Origin: Streptomyces pinistramenti
GTDB lineage: Bacteria > Actinomycetota > Actinomycetes > Streptomycetales > Streptomycetaceae
Direction of reading: 5' to 3'
Length of the DNA stretch: 64,000 bases
NCBI RefSeq assembly: GCF_020564935.1
Contig: NZ_JAJCXB010000044.1
Location: 1 to 64,000, forward strand
Shown here: positions 8,345 through 16,515 of the stretch, piece by piece
How the letters are laid out: every line of letters starts with the position of its first letter
Position numbering within the stretch: the first letter of the stretch is position 1
Position numbers and translations under genes: made by a program
Notes under the pieces: generated by a model
Told to the model about the DNA's origin: nothing
Database searches by the model: none
Seen by the model: the letters and a program-made list of their open reading frames with translations, nothing else

Positions 8345-8752
8345 TCAGTGGCCTTGTTCGTCCCGGCGGCGCTGCCAGCGGTCCTCGATGCGGTTCATCA
8401 TCGAGCGCCGTGCCCTGGACTGCCGCGCGGCCGCTCCGCCTGCTTTACCCGGAGCCGCACCGGACTTCTGCTCACCCGGTTTCGGTGCCTTGCGCCACCC
8501 GGTGACGGCCAGCACCGCGCATCCGAGCATCACGAGGAAGCCCACCACGCTGATCCAGATCTGCTGCGCGACCATGCCGGCCATGAGCAGGCCGATACCG
8601 ACCAGGAAGCCCACGACCGCTTGGTAGACCCGTCGCCGGGTGTACGTACGCAGCCCGCTTCCTTCAAGCGCTGTCGCGAACTTGGGATCTTCGGCGTACA
8701 GCGCTCGCTCCATTTGCTCGAGCATGCGCTGCTCGTGCTCCGAGAGCGGCAC
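8345..8752 (-). CDS. DUF3040 membrane protein
   Basis: The 135-residue product opens with the family signature PLSEHEQRMLEQMERAL followed by YAEDPKFA. It then has two adjacent membrane helices at about residues 44-62 and 66-86, and ends in a basic, Arg-rich tail. DUF3040 proteins are small actinobacterial membrane proteins of unknown function. The GTG start at 8752 has GGAGG six bases upstream and places the signature at residue 2. It is transcribed singly and converges on the moxR operon. The long soluble basic tail could contact nucleic acid or phospholipid head groups, but that is only inference. Confidence 0.9.
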   Translation of the reverse strand: MPLSEHEQRMLEQMERALYAEDPKFATALEGSGLRTYTRRRVYQAVVGFLVGIGLLMAGMVAQQIWISVVGFLVMLGCAVLAVTGWRKAPKPGEQKSGAAPGKAGGAAARQSRARRSMMNRIEDRWQRRRDEQGH

Positions 8753-9011
8753 GGAGTCCTCCTACTCGTCGGTCGCGGGGGGCGACCGGGTGCGACCCTT
8801 TCAGGATAGGCAGGGAATCGCCCCCGTGAAACCCGCCCCTCTGCGCCAGTCCACTGTCCGGGCCGCCAGGGCGGCCGGTGGTGATGCTGCCTGCATTCCC
8901 CACCCGCCTATCCGTCATGCCGGAACGTCGTACCTCGATCATACGGGGCGAAGGGGCTGATCGGGTGGCCGGTGGCCGACTGCGCCCGGCAGTCGGCCAC
9001 ACCGCGGAAAA

Positions 9012-9767
9012 TCAGCCGCGCTCGGCGAGGACGTGCAGCTGGGTGGCGACGGAGTGGAATGCGGGCTGCTCCGCGGCGGCCGCTTCGAGCTTCAGCAGCG
9101 CCTCCATGGCACCCGGCTCGGTGTCGACGAGCACGCCGGGGACCAGGTCGGCGAAGACCCGCACGCCATGCACCGCGCCGACCTCCAGGCCGGCATCGGT
9201 GACCAGGCCGGAGAGCTGTTCCGCGGTGAACCTGCGGGGCACCGGGTCACCGTCGCCCCAACGTCCCGAGGGGTCGGTGAGCGCCTGGCGGGCCTCGTTG
9301 AAGTGGCCGGCCAGGGCGCGCGCCAGGACGGCGCCGCCGAGGCCGGCGGCGAGCAGGCTGAGGGTGCCGGCCGGACGCAGCGCGGCGACGACGTTCCGCA
9401 GGCCCTCCGCCGGGTCGTCGACGTACTCCAGCACGCCGTGGCACAGCACGGCGTCGTAGCCGCCGCGGTCGACGACGTCGAAGAGGCCGTGGGCGTCGCC
9501 CTGGACCGCACGCACCCGGTCGGCGACGCCGGCCTCCGCGGCCCGGCGTTCCAGGGCGAACAGGGCGTTGGGGCTCGGGTCGACGACGGTGACGCGGTGA
9601 CCGAGGCGGGCCACCGGCACGGCGAAGTTGCCGGTGCCGCCTCCGGTGTCGAGCACGTCCAGGGCCTCGCGCCCGGCGGCCTCGGCCCGGCGCTCCAGGG
9701 CGTCCTTGAGAACCTCCCAGACCACGGCGGTACGAAGGGATGCGCGCGGGCGCAGCGGATCAGACAC
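9012..9767 (-). CDS. Class I SAM-dependent methyltransferase
   Basis: The 251-residue product is a Rossmann-type methyltransferase. Motif I is VLDTGGGTGNFAVPVA at about residues 38-53, the acidic end of strand 2 is VVDPSP, a motif II-like VQGDAHGL follows, and post-motif YDAVLCHGVLEYVDDP resembles CmoM/SmtA-like and UbiE-like enzymes. The substrate cannot be read from the sequence; small-molecule or tRNA-related roles are both possible. The start is GTG 9767 with GAGGAG upstream. It lies between DUF3040 and HEPN genes on the same strand but with gaps of over 240 bp, so it is probably a separate unit. Confidence 0.85.
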   Translation of the reverse strand: MSDPLRPRASLRTAVVWEVLKDALERRAEAAGREALDVLDTGGGTGNFAVPVARLGHRVTVVDPSPNALFALERRAAEAGVADRVRAVQGDAHGLFDVVDRGGYDAVLCHGVLEYVDDPAEGLRNVVAALRPAGTLSLLAAGLGGAVLARALAGHFNEARQALTDPSGRWGDGDPVPRRFTAEQLSGLVTDAGLEVGAVHGVRVFADLVPGVLVDTEPGAMEALLKLEAAAAEQPAFHSVATQLHVLAERG

Positions 9768-10041
9768 GGCGGGTGGCTCCTCGGCGGGGGCATGAACATC
9801 TAGGCGCCCACCACCCTATTGCGTCCCACGCACTGCGCAGCCTGGGGCGCCTCCCGACCGTCATCCCGGTGGGCACCGCCTCCTCACGAGCGCCGATCGT
9901 CCGCCCTGGGGTTCGCAGGCGCCCCCACCGGCCCGGCGGGGGCGCGGGGACAGCCGCTCCCTGCGCCCGAGCGGCGGCACGCGCCCGCGGGCGGGAGCAA
10001 CGGAAACAGAGGCCAGGCCCCAGGAACTCTTGAAGCCGCAG

Positions 10042-10527
10042 TCACCCCGCCCGCTGAGGCGGCAGTGACGGCTGTATCAGCAGCATCCGTTCCACCAGGC
10101 GCAGGAACATGCCGGCGTCGCGGAGCAGGTCGTCGGCGTCGCGGCGGCTGGCCGCGCCGGTTATACCGGCCTCGGCCTTGGCGCGGCGGCCGGCGCCCGC
10201 GGCGAACAGGGCGCTCCACTCGGCGAGTTCGGGCGCGACCTCCGGAAGCACTTCCCATGCGCTGCGGATGCGCCGACGGCGGCGGAGCGTGGCCTCCGGC
10301 CTGCCGCGGACGGCCAGCACGGCGGCTGCGGTGCGCAGTGCGGCGAGATGCGCGGCGGCGAAGCACTCGTTGGGGGTTTCCAGGGTTTCTGCCTCCGCGA
10401 GGCCCTGCTGGGCCTGGGTGAGCAGGTTCAGGGCGGCGGGTGGAGCGGCCGCGCGCCGCAGGACGGGGTGGACATCTCTCGGGGGACCGTACGCAGCGGA
10501 GCTGCCCGTGACGGGTCGAGCTGCCAT
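10042..10527 (-). CDS. SAV_6107-family HEPN-domain protein
   Basis: The 161-residue product is all-helical in character and resembles the actinobacterial SAV_6107 HEPN family: LLTQAQQGLAEAE, then CFAAAHLAALRTAAAVLAVRGRP, then an Arg-rich loop. HEPN proteins often act as RNases or in nucleotide binding, but I do not see the usual RxxxxH catalytic pair clearly, so activity is uncertain. ATG 10527 has GGAGG six bases upstream and is preferred over a farther upstream start. The promoter region contains a perfect 15-bp palindrome. Confidence 0.75.
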   Translation of the reverse strand: MAARPVTGSSAAYGPPRDVHPVLRRAAAPPAALNLLTQAQQGLAEAETLETPNECFAAAHLAALRTAAAVLAVRGRPEATLRRRRRIRSAWEVLPEVAPELAEWSALFAAGAGRRAKAEAGITGAASRRDADDLLRDAGMFLRLVERMLLIQPSLPPQRAG

Positions 10528-10550
10528 GACGAACCTCCTGTCGTCGCAAA

Positions 10551-10565
10551 ACGGTTCGGAACCGT
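10551..10565. promoter_or_regulatory. 15-bp palindrome upstream of the HEPN gene
   Basis: ACGGTTC-G-GAACCGT is a perfect 7-1-7 palindrome about 25 bp upstream of the HEPN start codon, a normal operator position. I do not recognise the regulator; it does not read as a standard LexA box. Confidence 0.45.
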
Positions 10566-10755
10566 CTGACCCCATCGTGAAGGACACCACTGACAAACGG
10601 CCCTGACCTGCATTTTTCGCCGGTCAGAGCAGCGGAAGGGAGGCGGGGGCCGGGCAAGGCAGCAGAAGGAAGGCGGGGAGAGATCCGGCGGTCATCGACG
10701 ACGCTGCAACGGAAGGCGGCGGCCGCCGCGCCGACCACCGAGGTGCATACCCCCG

Positions 10756-10954
10756 GCCGCCGACGAGCATCTGCGCGAACGCGCCCTGTTGCAGGGCGCG
10801 TTCGGCCCCGAACCCGCTGCACACGGACCTCGGGGCCTCCGTACGCGATCTGGAGCGCCTGGAAGCGCTGCGGCTTTCGGTGGCGTCGGCCCTGGCCGGC
10901 AGCCCCCGGCTACCGGTCGTCGACGACACCGGCCTGAAAGCTCTCCGACGGTGA
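10756..10954 (+). pseudogene. Possible decayed gene fragment
   Basis: From 10817 to a TGA at 10952-10954 one frame reads like a normal Streptomyces protein end (SVRDLERLEALRLSVASAL, later PVVDDTGLKALRR). Just upstream, 10756-10816 reads as AADEHLRERALLQGAFGPEP in a different frame. The pattern suggests the 3' part of a gene broken by a frameshift and lacking its start. I cannot assign a family. Confidence 0.3.
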
Positions 10955-11137
10955 ACGGGCATAATTCTGGGGCCTGTTGTGCGGCCTTTCCACAGCCGAC
11001 ACCGCCACTCAACCGGAGGGCTCCGGCGATGGGCGCCTCTTCCGGGCGGGCGGGGGCCTCCGGGTGGCGGTGCGGGACCTGTATCCGGAGCTGAGCCTGT
11101 GAGCGCGGCACCTGCCCGGACCGGCACAATCACCCTC

Positions 11138-11752
11138 ATGGACAGTTCCCCCACGCGCCGCGACGCCACCCGGCGCAAGCTCTTCGAAGCCGCGGTCACG
11201 CTCATCGCCGAACAGGGCTTCTCCTCCACCACCGTGGATGAGATCGCCGAGCGTGCCGGGGTCGCGAAGGGCACGGTCTACTACAACTTCGCGAGCAAGA
11301 ACGTGCTCTTCGAGGAACTGCTGCGGCACGGCATCGAGCTGCTGGCGACCTCGTTGCAGGCGGCGGCCGACGAGGTGGCGGACCGGGGAGGTACCAGGAT
11401 CGACGCCTTGGATGCGATGATCCGGGCCGGTCTGGACTTCATCTCCCGTTACCCGGCGCTCACCCAGCTCTACGTCGCCGAGCTGTGGCGCACCAACCGC
11501 GCCTGGCAGTCCACCTTGCTGGTGGTGCGGGAGCGGGCCGTCGCCGTCGTGGAGGGTGTGCTGCGGGAGGCGGTCGGCAGCGGGGAGCTGAGCGAGGAGA
11601 TCGACGTCCCGCTCACCGCGTCGGCACTGTTCGGCATGGTGCTGGTGGCGGCGCTCGACTGGCAGTCGTACCAGCCGGACCGGTCGATCGACGAGGTGCA
11701 CGCCGCACTGTCGCGGCTGCTCCAGGGGCGGGTCAGCGGCCGCCCGGCCTGA
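11138..11752 (+). CDS. TetR-family transcriptional regulator
   Basis: The 204-residue protein has a typical TetR N-terminal DNA-binding domain. The recognition region TVDEIAERAGVAKGTVYYNF is at about residues 32-51, and a helical ligand-binding domain extends to the end. ATG 11138 lacks a ribosome site, but a -10-like CACAAT ends seven bases before it, so the mRNA may be leaderless. The gene stands alone; its target is not evident from neighbours. Confidence 0.9.
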   Translation: MDSSPTRRDATRRKLFEAAVTLIAEQGFSSTTVDEIAERAGVAKGTVYYNFASKNVLFEELLRHGIELLATSLQAAADEVADRGGTRIDALDAMIRAGLDFISRYPALTQLYVAELWRTNRAWQSTLLVVRERAVAVVEGVLREAVGSGELSEEIDVPLTASALFGMVLVAALDWQSYQPDRSIDEVHAALSRLLQGRVSGRPA

Positions 11753-11883
11753 ATTCGCCGTCCTCCTCGCCGAAATCCGGACTGCCTCCTGACGGTCCGG
11801 AAGTCCTGCCGGCCAGGAGGGCGGGCGGAAAAGCGCGCGGCCCTGGCGCGGATCGTTCCCCCATCGATCCGACCAGGACAGCG

Positions 11884-11936
11884 CTTCCCCCGTGCTCCCC
11901 CGTATCCCCCGTGCTTCCCCCGTACTTTCCCCCGTC
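11884..11936. repeat. Tandem CCCCCGT-containing short repeat
   Basis: Five copies of a roughly 10-bp unit built on CCCCCGT occur in a row between the TetR gene and the DUF4126 gene. The spacing varies by one or two bases. No coding role is apparent. Confidence 0.6.
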
Positions 11937-12046
11937 ACGTCCGGGATGCCGCGCCGTACCGCCGCCCCGTGCCGGCGGTGCGGCGCCGCGTCCCTTCGGT
12001 GATCTCTACTTTGTCGTCCGGGCAGGTCGCGGCCCATCCGCGTATC

Positions 12047-12089
12047 TACTCATCTCGGCGTCTGAGTACGTGTACTCACGCGTGAGCAC
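12047..12089. promoter_or_regulatory. Cluster of four TGAGTAC-type half-sites upstream of DUF4126
   Basis: CTACTCA (12047-12053), TGAGTAC (12063-12069), GTACTCA (12072-12078) and TGAGCAC (12083-12089) form a perfect central palindrome (TGAGTAC-GT-GTACTCA) flanked by two near copies. The cluster lies just upstream of the inferred -10 TACGAT at 12108-12113, an activator-like location. Confidence 0.5.
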
Positions 12090-12120
12090 CTGCCCCCAGC
12101 GCTGCCCTACGATCGTCGGC

Positions 12121-12741
12121 ATGTCCGTACTTCCCTTGGTCTTCACCAGTGGTTGGGCCAGCGGGATCAACGCCTACGCCGTCGTTCTGCTCTTCGGCCT
12201 GCTCGGCGCTACCGGGGTCACCGATGAGGTGCCCGCGGCGCTGCAGCGCCCCGATGTGCTGATCGTCGCGGGGGTGCTGTTCCTCTGCGAGGCCGTCGCC
12301 GACAAGGTCCCTTACGTGGACTCCGTCTGGGATGCCGTGCACACGGTGATCAGGCCGGTCGCGGGCGCCGTCGTGGCGGCGCTGCTGGCCGGGCACAACG
12401 GCTCGCTGCCCGAGCTGGCCGCGGGCGCCGTGGGCGGCTCCACGGCGCTGCTGAGCCATGTGGTCAAGGCGGGGACGCGGATCGCGGTCAACACCTCGCC
12501 CGAGCCGGCGAGCAACATCGTGCTGAGCCTCGCCGAGGACCTGGGCGTCGCCGGGCTCATCGCGTTCGCCGTCTTCCATCCGGTGGCCGCGGCGGTCATC
12601 GCCGGCCTGCTGCTGGCCGGCGGTATCGCGGTGGTGGTGCTCCTCTGGTCGCGGATCCGCCGGTACCTGCGCCGCAGGCGTCAGCGGCGCGAGGAGAAAC
12701 GGCAGGTGGCCGCGGGCGGGGCGGCGGCCGCGCCGCGCTGA
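12121..12741 (+). CDS. DUF4126 integral membrane protein
   Basis: The 206-residue product begins MSVLPLVFTSGWASGINAYA, the DUF4126 signature, and has five or so hydrophobic helices followed by a very basic tail (RRYLRRRRQRREEKR). DUF4126 proteins are widespread small membrane proteins of unknown function. The start is supported by TACGAT ending exactly seven bases upstream, consistent with a leaderless transcript, and by absence of a ribosome site. Regulation may involve the TGAGTAC half-site cluster upstream. Confidence 0.9.
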   Translation: MSVLPLVFTSGWASGINAYAVVLLFGLLGATGVTDEVPAALQRPDVLIVAGVLFLCEAVADKVPYVDSVWDAVHTVIRPVAGAVVAALLAGHNGSLPELAAGAVGGSTALLSHVVKAGTRIAVNTSPEPASNIVLSLAEDLGVAGLIAFAVFHPVAAAVIAGLLLAGGIAVVVLLWSRIRRYLRRRRQRREEKRQVAAGGAAAAPR

Positions 12742-12810
12742 GGCGGCCGTGCCGGGCGTCCGGCGGCTGCGGTTCGGGTGTTGTCAGTGGGCCCGGATAA
12801 AGTCGCAGGC

Positions 12811-14310
12811 ATGGCACGGATTGCGGTGATCGGCGCCGGGATGGGCGCGATGGCGGCCGCTGCCCGGCTGGCCGTCGCGGGCCACCGGGTGGCGGTGTAC
12901 GAACGCGGCGCGACGTACGGCGGCGCGGTGCGGCGTATCGAGCGGGACGGCTTCGGCTTCGACACCGGCCCGGCCCTGCTGCATCTGCCCGCGGTCTACC
13001 GCGACCTGTTCATCAAGACCGGGCGGCAGCCGCTGGAGAGCTGCGTCGAGCTGACGCAGGTCGATCCGGCGAGCCGTCATGTCTTCGCCGACGGCACGGC
13101 CGTGTCGCTGCCGAACGCCTCACGGGCCGGGGTGGTCGCGGCACTTGACGGCGCGCTGGGCGCCGGTGCCGGAGAACGCTGGAGCGCGCTGGTCAACCGC
13201 GCCAGGGAAGCCTGGGACACCACCCGCAGGCCGCTCCTGGAGGAGCCGCTGCGGGCGGACTGGCAGGTGCTCGGGCGCGACCCGTATCCGGCGGTGCGGC
13301 GGCGCGGGCTGTTCGGGCGGGGCAAGGGCCCGACGACCGCCACCCTGGCCGAGACCGCCCGCAGGGAACTGGCCGATCCTCGACTGATCGCGCTCCTGGA
13401 GAGCCACGCGACGGCCTACGGCTACGACCCGCGCAGCGCACCGGCGAGCGCCACCGTGCTGCCCTACATGGAGCAGACGTTCGGGAGCTGGTATCCGTCC
13501 GGCGGGATGCGGGCGCTCGCGGACGCCCTGTATGCGCGTTGCGTCGAGCGCAAGGTCGAGTTCACCTTCGGCGCCGAGGCCACCCGGATCGTCGAGAAGG
13601 ACGGCCGGGCCGCGGGTGTCGGACTGGCCGAAGGCCGGGTGGCAGAGGCGGACTTCGTGGTCGCGGGGATCGCGCCCGCGCTGCTGGGGCCGATGCTGCG
13701 AGGCGGGCTGCCGTGGGGCGCGGACGACGTCGCTCCCGAGCCGCAGGCCGGGCGCGCCCCGGCCCGGATGACGGTGGCTCTCGCGCTGCGCGGGCCGCGG
13801 CCGCAGGACGCCGTGCACCGGACGGTGGTGCACACCGACGACCGGGCAGCGGAGCTGGCGGCGGTGTTCGACGGCGGGGCGGCGGGCGCCGCGCGGCCGA
13901 CGGTGACGGTCCTGCGCCCCGATGATCCCGCCTCCCGGCCCGACGACGGCCATGAGGCGGTGACGCTGACCGCCGTGGTCGCGCCGCCGGGCCCGGACGG
14001 GGCGGCGGCCGACGCGGATGCGGTGGCCGACCGGATGACGGAGCTGGCCGAGGCCGCCGTGCCGGGCCTGCGGGAGCGGATGCGGTGGCGCGAGGTGCTG
14101 CCGCCCTCCGAGGACGCCCTGGTGCCGGGGCCCGCGCTGGCCGGCGCCTCGGGGCGCTTTCTGCGGCCCGCCAACCGCACGCGGATACCCGGCCTCTACG
14201 CCGTCGGCGGCTGGTCGCATCCGGGCGGCGGGCTCGCGCACGCCGGGATGTCGGGCGCCGTCGTCGCCGGACTGATCGTCAACGGCGACGACTGGCAGGG
14301 CTCGACGTGA
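12811..14310 (+). CDS. CrtI-like NAD(P)/FAD-dependent oxidoreductase
   Basis: The 499-residue flavoprotein has the N-terminal dinucleotide fold VIGAGMGAMAAAARLA at residues 6-21 and a C-terminal FAD closure GLYAVGGWSHPGGGLAHAGMSG. This is the architecture of phytoene desaturases and related carotenoid or retinol saturases. No carotenoid genes surround it, so desaturation of a carotenoid is only one possibility. ATG 12811 is chosen because TAAAGT ends seven bases upstream (leaderless pattern) and the nucleotide fold starts at once. The next gene converges on it 34 bp away. Confidence 0.85.
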   Translation: MARIAVIGAGMGAMAAAARLAVAGHRVAVYERGATYGGAVRRIERDGFGFDTGPALLHLPAVYRDLFIKTGRQPLESCVELTQVDPASRHVFADGTAVSLPNASRAGVVAALDGALGAGAGERWSALVNRAREAWDTTRRPLLEEPLRADWQVLGRDPYPAVRRRGLFGRGKGPTTATLAETARRELADPRLIALLESHATAYGYDPRSAPASATVLPYMEQTFGSWYPSGGMRALADALYARCVERKVEFTFGAEATRIVEKDGRAAGVGLAEGRVAEADFVVAGIAPALLGPMLRGGLPWGADDVAPEPQAGRAPARMTVALALRGPRPQDAVHRTVVHTDDRAAELAAVFDGGAAGAARPTVTVLRPDDPASRPDDGHEAVTLTAVVAPPGPDGAAADADAVADRMTELAEAAVPGLRERMRWREVLPPSEDALVPGPALAGASGRFLRPANRTRIPGLYAVGGWSHPGGGLAHAGMSGAVVAGLIVNGDDWQGST

Positions 14311-14344
14311 GGCGCCCGGCAGATGAAGTGGCCGGGCGCAGCCG

Positions 14345-15451
14345 TCAGTAGCGGTACTGCCCGTCGTGGCCCTGCTGCTGGTAGGGCGGGTACGGCGGCT
14401 GCTCGGCCGGGAGCTGGCCGTCGCGCTGCTGCGGCACCCACACGCCCCCTGGCGGGGTGTCGCCGTACGCCTGCGCGGAGGGGTCGTAGGGCGGGGTGCC
14501 GTACGCCTGGGAGCCGTAGGGGTCGTGCTGCTCGTAGGGCGCGTACTGCGCCGGGTACTGCTGGGCGCCGGTGTACGGGTCGGAGTAGGGCGCCTGCCCC
14601 TGGTGGTCGCCGTAGGAAGCGTAGGGATCGGCGTAGGCGTCCTGGGCGCCGGACCGGTCGCCGTAACCGCCGCCGTGGCCATAGGAGTTGGGGTCCGTCG
14701 CCCCCTGGCCTTCGGCCGTGGCATAGGCGCCGTAGCCGGGCGGTGCGGTGCGGGCGTCGGGGCTGTAGATGCCGTACTGGCCGGTCTCGTCGGGCAGCGG
14801 CTGCGGGGCGTAGACGGCGGTCGCGTCCTGGGCGAAGGTGCCCTGCCCGGCGAACGTCTGCTCCGGGTAGCCGCCTTGGGGCGGGTAGCCGTGTCCGGCG
14901 CCGTAGTCGTCCTGCCCGCCGTAGCCCGCCTGGCCGTCGTAGCCGCTCTGTCCGCCGTAGCCGCCCTGGGTGGCGTACGCGTCCTGCGTGTTGCCGTATG
15001 TGTCCTGGGTGCCGTACGGGGCCTGGGAGTCGCCGTACGGGCCCTGTGGGTAGGGCTGGTGCGCGGGGGTGTCGGGTGCGTCGTCGTCGGGAGCGTCGGG
15101 GAGCGGTACCGCTTCGAGGCCGGAGACCTCCAGGTTCGGCTCGGCGGCCGGTGGTGTGGCGCCGCCGGACCTGGCCCGGCGCCGGCGGTTCTCCCGCGGC
15201 TTGCGCAGCGACCAGCCGGTGGTGAAGCCGCGGCGGAAGGAGAGCGTCACATACGTCTGCCCGACGGCGAAGGCGATGGCGCCCAGCGCGATCACGATCA
15301 CCGCCGGGAGGGCGACGCCGATCGTCACACCGAGGAAGCCGGTGAAGGCGAGCAGCCGCCAGCGCAGCCGGGCCTTGTGCTGGAACAGCACCTCGCCCAG
15401 CAGCCACAGGGCAACGAAGCCGAATGCGATGTAGAGGACCGCCCAGCCCAT
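14345..15451 (-). CDS. Membrane protein with Tyr/Gly/Gln-rich low-complexity tail
   Basis: The 368-residue protein has two or three hydrophobic helices in its first 75 residues (after MGWAVLYIAFGFVALWLLGE), a basic stretch (RKPRENRRRRARSG), then about 240 residues dominated by Tyr, Gly, Gln, Asp and Pro, with repeated GGYGGQ, QDAYA and PYG units. No known domain is seen. The tail resembles prion-like, phase-separating regions. The gene sits upstream of nothing obvious and ends 34 bp from the CrtI-like gene. It lies just downstream of metF on the same strand (36-bp gap) and may be read through from it. Confidence 0.8.
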   Translation of the reverse strand: MGWAVLYIAFGFVALWLLGEVLFQHKARLRWRLLAFTGFLGVTIGVALPAVIVIALGAIAFAVGQTYVTLSFRRGFTTGWSLRKPRENRRRRARSGGATPPAAEPNLEVSGLEAVPLPDAPDDDAPDTPAHQPYPQGPYGDSQAPYGTQDTYGNTQDAYATQGGYGGQSGYDGQAGYGGQDDYGAGHGYPPQGGYPEQTFAGQGTFAQDATAVYAPQPLPDETGQYGIYSPDARTAPPGYGAYATAEGQGATDPNSYGHGGGYGDRSGAQDAYADPYASYGDHQGQAPYSDPYTGAQQYPAQYAPYEQHDPYGSQAYGTPPYDPSAQAYGDTPPGGVWVPQQRDGQLPAEQPPYPPYQQQGHDGQYRY

Positions 15452-15487
15452 ATACGCCCCTCTTCCGCCGCACCGCGGCCACCGTGA

Positions 15488-16405
15488 TCAAGGCCGCTGG
15501 TGCAGCCCCAGATTTTCGTAGATTTCCAGGGTCGCCGTGGAGTGATTGAGGGTGATGAAGTGCAACCCGGGCACGTCCTCGGCGGTCAAGCGCGCGCACA
15601 GTTCCGTGGCGTACTCGATGCCAATGGAGCGTACAGCCGCCGGGTCGTCCTTGACCGCCACGATGCGGTCCGCGAGCTCGGGCGGGAAGGCCGCGTTGCT
15701 GAGCTGCGCGAATCGCTCGATCTGGCGCACGTTCGTGACCGGCATGATCTCCGGAATGATCGGCGTGGAACAGCCGGCCGCGGCGACGCGGTCGCGCAGC
15801 CGCAGATAGTCCTCCGGGTAGAAGAACATCTGGGTGATGGCGAAGTCGGCACCCGCCCGGCACTTGTCGACGAAGTGCGCGACGTCCTGGTCCCAGTCCT
15901 CGGACCGCGGATGCATCTCGGGGAAGGCGGCGACCCCGACGCAGAAGTCGCCGGACTCCTTGATCAGGCGGACCAGTTCGGCGGCGTAGGTGACGCCCTC
16001 GGGGTGGCGTACCCACTCCCCCATCGGGTCGCCCGGCGGGTCGCCGCGCAGCGCGAGCATGTTGCGGATGCCGGCGTCGGCGTACTGGCCGATGATGTTG
16101 CGCAGATCGGCCAGGGAGTGGTTGACCGCGGTCAGGTGGGCGACCGGGGTGAGGGTGGTGTCGGTGGCGATCCGTTCGGTGGCGCGGACCGTGCCTTCAC
16201 GGGAGGTGCCGCCCGCCCCGTACGTCACGGAGACGAAGGTCGGGGCGACGGCCTCGATGCGGCGAATGGCGTTCCACAGCGTCCGCTCGCCCTTCTCCGT
16301 CTTCGGGGCGGCGAACTCGAAGGAATACGACCGCTTGCCGGAAGCCAGCAGGTCGCGGACGGTCCGTGCGCGATCAGTCCTGGTGGAAGCTGTACCTAGG
16401 GCCAT
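15488..16405 (-). CDS. metF: 5,10-methylenetetrahydrofolate reductase
   Basis: MetF reduces 5,10-methylene-THF to 5-methyl-THF with NAD(P)H and FAD, supplying methyl groups for methionine. The 305-residue product matches the bacterial length and shows FEFAAPKTEKGE near the start, SVTYGAGGT, HLTAVNHS, NMLALRGDPP and DFAITQMFFYPEDY, all family landmarks including folate- and FAD-site regions. ATG 16405 has no ribosome site; instead TAACCT ends six bases upstream with TTGGTG 17 bp further, so transcription is likely leaderless. It follows thiE on the same strand but with its own promoter. Confidence 0.96.
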   Translation of the reverse strand: MALGTASTRTDRARTVRDLLASGKRSYSFEFAAPKTEKGERTLWNAIRRIEAVAPTFVSVTYGAGGTSREGTVRATERIATDTTLTPVAHLTAVNHSLADLRNIIGQYADAGIRNMLALRGDPPGDPMGEWVRHPEGVTYAAELVRLIKESGDFCVGVAAFPEMHPRSEDWDQDVAHFVDKCRAGADFAITQMFFYPEDYLRLRDRVAAAGCSTPIIPEIMPVTNVRQIERFAQLSNAAFPPELADRIVAVKDDPAAVRSIGIEYATELCARLTAEDVPGLHFITLNHSTATLEIYENLGLHQRP

Positions 16406-16411
16406 ACGGGC

Positions 16412-16440
16412 AGGTTAACCACCGGCGGGTCGCACACCAA
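16412..16440 (-). promoter_or_regulatory. metF promoter (TTGGTG-17-TAACCT)
   Basis: Read on the minus strand, -35 TTGGTG (16440-16435) and -10 TAACCT (16417-16412) are separated by exactly 17 bp. The initiating base would fall at or near the A of the metF ATG. Confidence 0.6.
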
Positions 16441-16515
16441 CCGATGCGGACGTTATGACCGATTAGCCCCCTTCATGTCCACGGGTTGGACACGACACGG
16501 GGCTCCCGCGCCCGC

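Noticed and set aside
10624..11274. Long minus-strand frame opposite the TetR gene
   Set aside because: It is a mirror of the TetR coding frame and has no plausible start context or domain.
16406..16515. A riboswitch (SAM or SAH type) before metF
   Set aside because: The promoter lies only six bases before the ATG, leaving no leader to fold.
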